Shown here piece after piece: positions 24,820 to 31,318 of a stretch of DNA of 64,000 bases (positions within the stretch are counted from its first letter, which is position 1; each line of letters opens with the position of its first letter). Source of the stretch: CAVVYV01 sp963752585 (GTDB taxonomy: Bacteria > Actinomycetota > Thermoleophilia > Solirubrobacterales > 70-9); NCBI GenBank assembly GCA_963752585.1, contig CAVVYV010000004.1, positions 496,001 to 560,000 of the forward strand. Direction: 5' to 3'. Position numbers and translations under genes: made by a program. Under the pieces are notes generated by a model that saw nothing but the letters and a program-made list of their open reading frames with translations, did no database searches and was not told the DNA's origin.

Positions 24820-26022
24820 ATCACGCGCGTACTGATCCTCTCCTGGGAGTATCCGCCGCTGATCGAGGGCGGCCTCGCCAGGCACGTGCGGAAGCTCTCC
24901 GAGGGCCTGGTCGAGCGCGACATCGAGGTCCACGTGCTCACCCGCGGGGGGGAGGAGTCGCCGGCCGAGGAGACGATGGCCGGGGTCCGCGTCCATCGGG
25001 TCCGGGAGCCGACTCGTCCCGCCGAGCTGAACGAGTTCGTCGCCTGGGTGGAGCGGATGAACTCCGACATGCTCGCCGCCGGGGTCGAGCTCGGCGACCG
25101 CCACAGCTTCGACCTCGTTCATGGCCATGACTGGCTGGTCGCCAACGCCTGCGACCACCTGTCGAGACGGTTTGACGCCCCCCTGGTGACCACGATCCAC
25201 GCCACCGAGCACGGTCGGCACCAGGGCTGGGTCGACAAGCACCCCCAGGCCTACATCCACGGGGTCGAGCGCTGGATCACGAACCGCTCCGACCGGGTGA
25301 TCGCCTGCTCGACCTTCATGCGCGAGCAGATCGTCGACGTCTTCGGGGTCCCCGAGGGGGCGATCGAGGTGATCCCGAACGGAATCGACCCCGAGGACCT
25401 TCAGCCCCAGAACGACGCCCATCTGCGCCGCCTGCGCGCCGAGTTCGCCGATCCGGAGCAGTCGCTCGTCCTTCTCGTCGGCCGGCTGGTCTACGAGAAG
25501 GGCTTCCAGTTCGCGCTCGAGGCGCTGCCCGCGATCATCGAGCGGCTCCCGGGCACCCGCTTCGTCGTCGCCGGGTCGGGCACCCACGAGGAGGAGCTGC
25601 GCCGGCAGGCGAAGGAGCTGGGGCTGATGGAGCACGGCACCTTCGTCGGCTGGATCGGCGACGACGTCCTTCACTCGCTCTACCGGATCGCCGATGTCTG
25701 CGTCGTCCCCTCGATCTACGAGCCCTTCGGGCTCGTCGCCTTGGAGGCGATGGCCTCGAGTTGTCCCTGCATCGTCGCCGACACCGGCGGCCTCCGCGAG
25801 GTCGTGCCCCACGACGAGGTCGGCCTTCGCTTCCGCGCCAGCGACCCCGAGTCGCTCGCCGAGATGACGGTGAGGGTGCTCGACGACGCGAAGCTCTGCC
25901 GCCGCCTCACCGCGGAGGCGTTTGAGCACCTCAGCCGCTTCGACTGGGGCGACGTCGCCGAGCGCACGGCGGGCGTCTACGACGAGCTCGCCGAGAGCCC
26001 CGCGCCCGCAACCGGCGGCTGA
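24820..26022 (+). CDS. GT4-family glycosyltransferase (alpha-glucan synthase-like), apparent ATC start
   Basis: 400 residues if begun at ATC 24820. The N-terminus then reads I/M-TRVLILSWEYPPLIEGG, the donor-binding strand and GG loop of GT4 glucan synthases such as Rv3032. Starting at the first canonical codon (GTG 24886) would delete this essential part. Other motifs: HGHDWLVANA, IPNGIDPEDL, LVGRLVYEKGFQ, and the nucleotide-sugar EX7E region EPFGLVALEAMA. It probably elongates an alpha-1,4-glucan with the GH57 partner. ATC initiation is very rare; a C-for-G base error is the simple alternative. The stop overlaps the next gene. Confidence 0.9.
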   Translation: MTRVLILSWEYPPLIEGGLARHVRKLSEGLVERDIEVHVLTRGGEESPAEETMAGVRVHRVREPTRPAELNEFVAWVERMNSDMLAAGVELGDRHSFDLVHGHDWLVANACDHLSRRFDAPLVTTIHATEHGRHQGWVDKHPQAYIHGVERWITNRSDRVIACSTFMREQIVDVFGVPEGAIEVIPNGIDPEDLQPQNDAHLRRLRAEFADPEQSLVLLVGRLVYEKGFQFALEALPAIIERLPGTRFVVAGSGTHEEELRRQAKELGLMEHGTFVGWIGDDVLHSLYRIADVCVVPSIYEPFGLVALEAMASSCPCIVADTGGLREVVPHDEVGLRFRASDPESLAEMTVRVLDDAKLCRRLTAEAFEHLSRFDWGDVAERTAGVYDELAESPAPATGG

Positions 26023-26270
26023 TGTCGCGGCTCGACCAGCGGCGACGCGAGGTCTATCCGTCGAAGGACGCGTCCGGAAAACGCCGCGCGCCCAGCTTCG
26101 GGCCCGGGCTCAACATCAGCGTCCCGATCTCGTTCGGTCTGCCGCTGATCGTGGTCGGCCTCGCCCTCCTGTTCGCGGCGATGGCCACCGGGCGAACGCT
26201 CTATTGGGTCCTGGGCGGGCTTATCGGAGCCGCCGGGGTCGCCCTGTTCGCCACCGGCAAGCGGCTGTAG
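26022..26270 (+). CDS. small two-helix membrane protein after the glycosyltransferase
   Basis: 82 residues; ATG 26022 overlaps the GT4 stop (TGATG). The first ~35 residues are polar and basic, then two hydrophobic segments at about 37-55 and 60-77 (PLIVVGLALLFAAMA; WVLGGLIGAAGVALF) and a short basic tail. I recognise no family. In M. tuberculosis a small ORF, Rv3032A, sits at the same place after Rv3032, which supports a link to the glycan pathway, perhaps as a membrane anchor. Only position and topology support this. Confidence 0.7.
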   Translation: MSRLDQRRREVYPSKDASGKRRAPSFGPGLNISVPISFGLPLIVVGLALLFAAMATGRTLYWVLGGLIGAAGVALFATGKRL

Positions 26271-26310
26271 CGACTGCCAGGCCGCCCTACGGCTCGACCG
26301 GTCGATGAAA

Positions 26311-26342
26311 GGGTGCTCCGAGCGCAGCGAGGAGCAACCCGT
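26311..26342 (+). repeat. short hairpin repeat, copy 1
   Basis: GGGTGCTCC (26311-26319) and GGAGCAACCC (26331-26340) pair with one bulged A around an 11-nt loop, followed by GTCTTA. Related copies lie at 51199 and 62595 in the same orientation. Here it sits between convergent genes and might end transcription. Confidence 0.75.
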
Positions 26343-26343
26343 C

Positions 26344-26964
26344 TTATGGTGAAACCGGGTCAGACCAGCGAAGATGCTTTGGCGCTTCCCGCATCCGGAT
26401 CACCCTCGCCGGCACCCCGCCGACCACCGCGTTCGCCGGGACGTCCTTGGTCACGACCGCGTTCGTCCCGACAATCGAGTTGTCGCCGACTCGGACCCCG
26501 CGCAGGAAGCAGGCGTTGTAGCCGATCCAGACGTTGGAGCCGATGATCGTCTCGCGCTTGTAGATCCCCTGGTGGCGGATCGGCCGCTCGACCTCGGTCG
26601 TGCCGTGGTCGAAGTCGATGAACATCGCCCGGTCGGCGATCACGCACTGCTCGCCGATCCGAACCCGCTTGTAGGCCGAGATCGTGCACTCCTGGCCGAT
26701 CACCGTCTTCGCGCCGATCTCGACCACCCCCTCATGGCAGCGGATCTTGGTGCCGTCGCCGATCCAGCAAAGCGATCCGAACCGGACCTCCGCTCGCTCC
26801 CCAATCTGGAGCTGAAGGTCCTTGCCGAAGAAGACCAGGCCGCTCGTCTGCCAGCGCCAGCCCGCTGGGGTGAGGAAGCGCCGCCACAGATAGCGCCAGA
26901 GCAGCCGCGCGTAGCGCAGGTTGAGCATCCGGTGTCGCCGGAGGAAGCCGAGGAGCTTGAACAC
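26344..26964 (-). CDS. left-handed beta-helix acyltransferase (hexapeptide repeat family)
   Basis: 206 residues from GTG 26964. A basic N-terminal region of ~45 residues precedes hexapeptide repeats (I-G-E/D/A-x-x motifs) from about 50 to 185, including IGDGTKIRC, IGAKTVIGQ, IGSNVWIGYNACFLRG and VGDNSIVGTNAVV. FIDFDHG carries the likely catalytic His. The end VVGGVPARVIRMR is that of sugar O-acetyltransferases. In mycobacteria an acyltransferase (Rv3034c) is also divergent from Rv3032, so it may acylate the same glycan. TAGAAT lies 8 nt before the start, with no Shine-Dalgarno sequence. Confidence 0.88.
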   Translation of the reverse strand: MFKLLGFLRRHRMLNLRYARLLWRYLWRRFLTPAGWRWQTSGLVFFGKDLQLQIGERAEVRFGSLCWIGDGTKIRCHEGVVEIGAKTVIGQECTISAYKRVRIGEQCVIADRAMFIDFDHGTTEVERPIRHQGIYKRETIIGSNVWIGYNACFLRGVRVGDNSIVGTNAVVTKDVPANAVVGGVPARVIRMREAPKHLRWSDPVSP

Positions 26965-26972
26965 GGCAGGCG

Positions 26973-26978
26973 ATTCTA
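26973..26978 (-). promoter_or_regulatory. -10 hexamer, leaderless acyltransferase gene
   Basis: TAGAAT on the minus strand, 8 nt from GTG 26964. Confidence 0.5.
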
Positions 26979-27018
26979 GGTTCGGGGGCCGCGATCCGAG
27001 GTTGACCAGGGCCCCTTC

Positions 27019-27024
27019 TAGACT
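27019..27024 (+). promoter_or_regulatory. -10 hexamer, leaderless meaB
   Basis: TAGACT, 8 nt before ATG 27033, with no Shine-Dalgarno sequence. A TTGACC at 27002 is too close (11 bp) to serve as its -35. Confidence 0.45.
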
Positions 27025-27032
27025 GCGGCCGG

Positions 27033-27995
27033 ATGGCGAAGGCCGCCCAGAAGTCGGATCCGAAGCTGGCCGAGCGACTGCTGGCGGGCGACAAGCGGGC
27101 CCTGGCGAAGGCGATCAGCCTGATCGAGAACGACGAGCCGGCGGGCTGGGAGCTGGTCCGCGAGGTCTATCCGAGCACCGGAGGCGCCCGGATCGTCGGC
27201 CTCACCGGACCGCCGGGGGTGGGGAAGAGCACCCTGATCGGGGCGCTGACGGCGGAGATGCGGAAGGCCGACCGCGAGGTCGCGGTCCTCTCGATCGATC
27301 CCTCCAGCCCCTTCACCCGTGGCGCCCTGCTCGGCGACCGGATCCGGCTCTCCGATCACTTCCTCGACAAGGGGGTCTTCATCCGTTCGATGGCAAGCCG
27401 GGGCGCGCTCGGGGGCCTCTCCGAGGCGACCCTCCAGGCGGCCCTGCTGATGGACGCCTCGGGCAAGGACGACGTCTTGATCGAGACGGTCGGGGTGGGG
27501 CAGGCCGAGATCGACATCGTCGACCACGGCGACACCGTCGTCCTCGTCCTGATGCCCGGCTCCGGCGACTCGATCCAGGCGCTGAAGGCGGGGGTGATGG
27601 AGATCCCCGATGTGATCTGCGTCAACAAGGCTGACCATCCGATGACCGACACGATGGTGCGAGAGATCCGGGGGGTGCTCTCCCTCGGCCCGAAGGCGCC
27701 GTGGCGGGTGCCGATCGTCCGCACCGAGGCCGCGAGGGGCGAGGGGGTCGCCGAGCTCGCGGAGAAGATCTCCGAGCACCGCGCCCAGATCGAGCAGGAG
27801 GGCACCCTGGAGGAGCGCCGTGCGCGGAACCTGCGAAACGAGGTGCTGGAGCTCGCCGCCGCCCGCCTCCGCAGGGGCCTCGAGGCGGACGTCGCCGGTG
27901 ATCCCGCGATCACCGACCTCCTCGACCGGGTGGTGAGGCGCGAGCTCGACCCTGCCAGCGCCGCCACCGAGATCCTGGAGCGGCGCGATGGCTGA
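27033..27995 (+). CDS. meaB: MeaB/ArgK-type GTPase, methylmalonyl-CoA mutase chaperone
   Basis: 320 residues, normal for MeaB. It binds methylmalonyl-CoA mutase, gates loading of adenosylcobalamin and protects the enzyme from inactivation. Evidence: P-loop GPPGVGKST (59-67), SIDPSSPFTRGALLGDRIR (the family's hallmark after the base-binding strand), SRGALGGLSEAT, ETVGVGQAEIDI, and the GTP-specificity motif VNKAD. The mutase subunits lie at 35865 and 39438, so all three parts are within 13 kb. It overlaps the PRC-barrel gene by 8 bp. Confidence 0.95.
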   Translation: MAKAAQKSDPKLAERLLAGDKRALAKAISLIENDEPAGWELVREVYPSTGGARIVGLTGPPGVGKSTLIGALTAEMRKADREVAVLSIDPSSPFTRGALLGDRIRLSDHFLDKGVFIRSMASRGALGGLSEATLQAALLMDASGKDDVLIETVGVGQAEIDIVDHGDTVVLVLMPGSGDSIQALKAGVMEIPDVICVNKADHPMTDTMVREIRGVLSLGPKAPWRVPIVRTEAARGEGVAELAEKISEHRAQIEQEGTLEERRARNLRNEVLELAAARLRRGLEADVAGDPAITDLLDRVVRRELDPASAATEILERRDG

Positions 27996-28377
27996 GACCC
28001 TGCCCTCGCTGGACGAGGCCTCGCGCTGGGTCGGCTTTCGGCTCGACGGCCTCGAGAACCGGACGATCGGGCAGGTCGCCGGCCTTCTGGTCGATGCCGA
28101 CGACGGGGAGCCGCGCTGGATCGTGGTTCGCCTCGGCCGGCTCGCCGGCTCCACCGCGGTCCCGTACGAGCACGTCGCCGAGGGCGCCGGGCGGCTCTGG
28201 GCCGCCTATGAGCGCGAGGCGGTGCGGAACGCGCCGCGGTTCAACCCGGATGAGGCGCTCACCGCCGAGCAGGAGCTCGAGCTCTGCGCTCACTGGGGGG
28301 TCCGGGAGGGGCAGGGCCGGCGCGCGGAGCTCGCCGACCGGGACAGCAAGGGAATCACCGCGGTGCCGGTCGACTAG
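27988..28377 (+). CDS. PRC-barrel domain protein
   Basis: 129 residues. The first ~85 residues follow the PRC-barrel pattern (WVGFRLDGLENRTIGQVAGLLVD in two parts, then PRWIVVRLGR and VPYEHVAEG). Such small beta-barrels bind proteins or RNA; no catalytic residues are expected. ATG 27988 overlaps meaB. Its stop overlaps the convergent acyl-CoA dehydrogenase stop by 4 bp. Role unknown. Confidence 0.85.
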   Translation: MAETLPSLDEASRWVGFRLDGLENRTIGQVAGLLVDADDGEPRWIVVRLGRLAGSTAVPYEHVAEGAGRLWAAYEREAVRNAPRFNPDEALTAEQELELCAHWGVREGQGRRAELADRDSKGITAVPVD

Positions 28378-29519
28378 CAGCCGAGCTGGCGGGCGATCAC
28401 CATCTGCTGGACCTCGTCGGTGCCCTCGCCGATCGTGAGGATCTTCGCGTCACGGTAGAAACGGCAGACCGGGTACTCCTCGATGTAGCCGTAGCCGCCG
28501 TGGATCTGGACCGCCTCCTCGGTCGCCCGGACCGCGAGGCGGCCGGTGATCAGCTTCGCCTGGGCGGCGGTCAGGGTGAACGGGTCCCCCCGGTCCTTCT
28601 CGAGCGCCGCCCGGTAGATGAGAAGGCGGGAGGCCTCGATCTGGGCCGAGAGGTCGGCGATCTTCGCCTGGATCGCCTGGAACTTGGAGATCGGCTGGCC
28701 GAAGGCGCGTCGCTCCTTCGCATATGAGATCGCCTCGTCAAGCGCTCCCTGGGCGAGGCCAACCCCCATCGCCGCCACCCCGATCCGGCCACCGTCGAGG
28801 ATCTGCATGAACTGCTTGAAGCCGTCGCCGCGGCGCCCGAGCAGGTTGCCCTCGGGGACCCGGGCGTCGGTGAAGGTGAGCGGGCGGGTGTCGGACGCGT
28901 TCCAGCCCATCTTCCGGTATGGCTCGCCGATCTCGTAGCCCGGGGTGCCGTTGGGGACGATCAGGTTCGAGATCTCTCTCGCCCCGTTCCCGTCACCGGT
29001 GACCGCGGTGATCGTCACGCAGCCCGAGATGTCCGTGCCGGCGTTGGTGATGAACTGCTTGGCGCCGTTGATCACCCACTCGCCGCCGTCGGGCTTGGCG
29101 GTGGTCTTGGTGTTCCCCGCGTCGGATCCGGCCTCGGGCTCGGTCAGCCCGAAGGAGGCGAGCCTCCCGCCGCTGACCAACTGCGGCAGCCAGTCGCCCT
29201 TCTGCTCGTCGGTGCCCCAGAGGTGGATCGGCATCGTCCCGAGCGAGGTGTGAGCGGCCATCGTGATCGCCACCGAGGAGTCGACCCGGGTGAGCTCCTC
29301 GACCGCGAGGGCATAGGAGAGGGTGTCGGCGCCGCCCCCGCCGTATTCCTCGGGGAAGGGGATTCCCATCAGGCCGAGCTCCCCCATCTTCGCGACCAGC
29401 TCGTAGGGGAACGCCTTGGTCCGGTCGAGCTCCTCCGCCACCGGGGCGACCTCCTGGCGAGCGAAGTCACGAACGGTGTCGCGGAGCAGCCGCTGCTCGT
29501 CGCTGAGCTCGAAGTCCAT
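28374..29519 (-). CDS. acyl-CoA dehydrogenase
   Basis: 381 residues, the length of short/medium/branched-chain enzymes. It oxidises an acyl-CoA at the alpha-beta bond with FAD and passes electrons to ETF, encoded at 39932-41848. Motifs: FGLTEPEAGSDAG (FAD and substrate binding), TNAGTDISG, RRAFGQPISKFQAIQ, QIHGGYGYIEEYP and RFYRDAKILTIGEGTDEVQ, where Glu of GEGT is the catalytic base. Start ATG 29519 begins MDFELSDEQRLLRDTVRDFA in pieces, typical of the family. Chain length preference cannot be told. The frame open to 30059 is a shadow of the HxlR gene. Confidence 0.93.
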   Translation of the reverse strand: MDFELSDEQRLLRDTVRDFARQEVAPVAEELDRTKAFPYELVAKMGELGLMGIPFPEEYGGGGADTLSYALAVEELTRVDSSVAITMAAHTSLGTMPIHLWGTDEQKGDWLPQLVSGGRLASFGLTEPEAGSDAGNTKTTAKPDGGEWVINGAKQFITNAGTDISGCVTITAVTGDGNGAREISNLIVPNGTPGYEIGEPYRKMGWNASDTRPLTFTDARVPEGNLLGRRGDGFKQFMQILDGGRIGVAAMGVGLAQGALDEAISYAKERRAFGQPISKFQAIQAKIADLSAQIEASRLLIYRAALEKDRGDPFTLTAAQAKLITGRLAVRATEEAVQIHGGYGYIEEYPVCRFYRDAKILTIGEGTDEVQQMVIARQLGC

Positions 29520-29530
29520 CGGGCGGGGAG

Positions 29531-30040
29531 TTAACCAGCCCCGGTATGCGGAGCTAGCCGGCGGCCTTGAGTTGCTCGAGCGGCCTCGGTCATCCCGGGC
29601 CCCTCGATCGCCCGCGCCTCGCGGACGCCGAGCTCCTTGCCGCAGCGGGTGCAGACCCGGCGGTCGTCGACCTCGCCGCCGCACTCGCCCTTGTGGACGA
29701 TGATCATCGGCCGCCCTCCTGGGGAGGGCATGTGCTTGTCGCCCCAGTGCATCATCGAGATCATCAACGGCCAGAGGTCGAGGCCCTTCTCGGTGAGGAA
29801 GTACTCGTTGCGCTCGGGGCGCTCGCTGTAGGGACGGCGCTCGAGGATGTCCTCGTCGACCAGCCGCTGGAGCCGGGTGGTGAGCACGTTTCGAGCCACC
29901 CCAAGGGACTTCTGCATCTGGCCGAATCGGCGGTGGCCGGTGAACACCTCGCGGATCACCAGCAGGGTCCAGCGCTCGCCGACGAGCTCGAGGGTGTTGG
30001 CGATCGAGCAGACCTGGCCTTCGTAGTCGTTCCGAAGCAT
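29531..30040 (-). CDS. HxlR-family regulator with C-terminal Cys cluster
   Basis: About 169 residues from ATG 30040; an in-frame ATG at 30076 lies inside an operator-like palindrome and is less likely. The HxlR core reads CSIANTLELVGERWTLLVIR...VARNVLTTRLQRLVDEDILERR, with the sensing-type Cys near residue 10. After it the protein extends ~60 residues with CGGEVDDRRVCTRCG, a zinc-ribbon-like Cys set not found in short HxlR proteins. It lies 12 bp after the acyl-CoA dehydrogenase start region on the same strand, and divergent from a small ORF and a thioesterase, so it may control both sides through the two operators upstream. Confidence 0.9.
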   Translation of the reverse strand: MLRNDYEGQVCSIANTLELVGERWTLLVIREVFTGHRRFGQMQKSLGVARNVLTTRLQRLVDEDILERRPYSERPERNEYFLTEKGLDLWPLMISMMHWGDKHMPSPGGRPMIIVHKGECGGEVDDRRVCTRCGKELGVREARAIEGPGMTEAARATQGRRLAPHTGAG

Positions 30041-30061
30041 CTGTGTGATCTTTCCACACTT

Positions 30062-30078
30062 GGTTGCATGATGCAACC
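30062..30078. promoter_or_regulatory. operator-like palindrome 1
   Basis: GGTTGCATGATGCAACC is a perfect 8+1+8 dyad. It is repeated, less perfectly, at 30111. It lies 22 bp upstream of the HxlR start. Confidence 0.8.
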
Positions 30079-30110
30079 TACCCTGGTAGGGTCGTCCTCG
30101 TTCAGCTGTC

Positions 30111-30127
30111 AGTTGCTTGATGCAACC
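30111..30127. promoter_or_regulatory. operator-like palindrome 2
   Basis: AGTTGCTTGATGCAACC matches the first site at 15 of 17 positions. Site starts are 49 bp apart, roughly five helical turns, so two dimers would bind the same face and could loop or cooperate. It lies 22 bp before ATG 30149. Confidence 0.75.
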
Positions 30128-30148
30128 AGCCTCCGGAAGGGAGGAGCG

Positions 30149-30301
30149 ATGACCGTCAGAAAGCCAGCCTTCAGATTGAAGTTGGAGCAGATCGAGATCA
30201 GCCCCGAGGAGATTCTCGCCGACCTCCGCTACCCGGCGCCCAAGGAGGCAGAGAAGGAGACCTCGAAGCAGGCACCCCGCCGGCGCGGGATCCGGGCTTG
30301 A
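30149..30301 (+). CDS. 50-residue protein of unknown function
   Basis: Strong Shine-Dalgarno (GGAAGGGAGGAG) before ATG 30149. The product is charged: a basic start, then LKLEQIEISPEEILADLRYP, then Lys/Glu/Arg-rich. No membrane segment. The stop overlaps the TTG start of the thioesterase (TTGA), so the two are coupled. It may be a small partner of the enzyme or a regulatory leader peptide. I recognise no family. Longer open frames through this region belong to the opposite strand's shadow. Confidence 0.6.
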   Translation: MTVRKPAFRLKLEQIEISPEEILADLRYPAPKEAEKETSKQAPRRRGIRA

Positions 30302-30864
30302 GCGCGATCGGGGCCCCAGACGCCGAGCGCAGGGCGGTCGAGGCCGCCCTCGCCTTCGCCGAACGCGCGCCGGAGATCACCAGGACCAGGACGATCACCT
30401 GGCAGGATCCGGTGCCATCGGCGGCCGCCGGGGCGGAGCTAGCCGGCCTCGACTACATGCGTGCGATCCAGGCGGGGGAGATTCCGCCGCCCCCGATCGC
30501 GGTGGTGATGAACTACTCGATCGCAGAGCTGGAGCAGGGGAGTGCCGTGTTCGAGGGCGAGCCTGGGGAGGAGCACTACAACCCGATCGGGGTTGTCCAC
30601 GGCGGATACGCCTCCACGATCCTCGACTCCGCGCTCGGCTGCTCCGTTCACACGACCCTGCCCGCAGGAGTCGCTTACACGAGCCAGACCCTGGAGGTCA
30701 AGTACCTCCGCCCGATCACCCGAGACACCGGCATCGTTCGCTGCGAGGCCGAGGTGGTGCACCGGGGCCGGACGACCGCCACCTCCGAGGCTCGGCTGAC
30801 AGCCAAGGAGAGCGGAAAGCTGCTTGCCACCGGCACCAGCACCTGCCTGATCATCGGGGGGTAA
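30298..30864 (+). CDS. PaaI-type hotdog-fold acyl-CoA thioesterase
   Basis: 188 residues from TTG 30298, coupled to the small ORF before it. The hotdog core carries NPIGVVHGGYASTILDSALGCSV, whose HGG and Asp/Glu region form the PaaI active site, then YTSQTLEVKYLRPIT and GRTTATSEARL. The N-terminal ~60 residues are an extra helical part. It would hydrolyse acyl-CoA esters, releasing CoA when intermediates pile up. Control by the adjacent HxlR protein is suggested by the two shared operators. Confidence 0.88.
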   Translation: MSAIGAPDAERRAVEAALAFAERAPEITRTRTITWQDPVPSAAAGAELAGLDYMRAIQAGEIPPPPIAVVMNYSIAELEQGSAVFEGEPGEEHYNPIGVVHGGYASTILDSALGCSVHTTLPAGVAYTSQTLEVKYLRPITRDTGIVRCEAEVVHRGRTTATSEARLTAKESGKLLATGTSTCLIIGG

Positions 30865-30880
30865 CGCTTGCAGCCGCCCC

Positions 30881-30886
30881 TAGGAT
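30881..30886 (+). promoter_or_regulatory. -10 hexamer, leaderless SCP2-like gene
   Basis: TAGGAT lies 6 nt before ATG 30893; no Shine-Dalgarno sequence. Confidence 0.5.
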
Positions 30887-30892
30887 CGGGGC

Positions 30893-31318
30893 ATGAACGT
30901 CAACGGCACGGCGCCGCGAGTGCGGCTCGGGAGGATGGTCGAGGACGGGGTCGCCCCCAGCATCCTCGGGCTGATCGAGCGCGGGGTCGCCCGCGAGCCC
31001 GGGCTGGCATCGGAGATGCGCGGCCGGGTCGTCTTCCGGTTCGAGGAGGAGTTCTCGCCGCTGCGGATTGCCTTCGGTCCGCGGACGGTGGTGATCGAGG
31101 ATGGCGATCTCCGCAAGCCCGACCTGGCGATCGCCGGGCGGCTCCCCGACATCGTCCACATGGCGACGGTGCCCACCCTGGGCGGGCGCTTCGGCGGCCT
31201 CCCCGACCCGCGACAGGCGCACGGGCGGCGGGCGCTTCGCCGGCTGGCAAGCGGGAGGGTCCGGATCGAGGGCGACGGCGCCCTCGCTCGGAGGCTGATC
31301 CGGCTGCTCGCGGTCTAG
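30893..31318 (+). CDS. SCP2 sterol-transfer-like small protein
   Basis: 141 residues. The central part (GRVVFRFEEEFSPLRIAFGPRTVVIEDGD in two pieces, then PDLAIAGRLPDIVHM) follows the SCP2 pattern of strands forming a lipid tunnel. SCP2-like proteins bind fatty acyl chains or sterols. The C-terminus is Arg-rich and may touch membrane or nucleic acid. It ends with a 4-bp overlap with the convergent aminopeptidase. The family call is moderate. Confidence 0.65.
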   Translation: MNVNGTAPRVRLGRMVEDGVAPSILGLIERGVAREPGLASEMRGRVVFRFEEEFSPLRIAFGPRTVVIEDGDLRKPDLAIAGRLPDIVHMATVPTLGGRFGGLPDPRQAHGRRALRRLASGRVRIEGDGALARRLIRLLAV

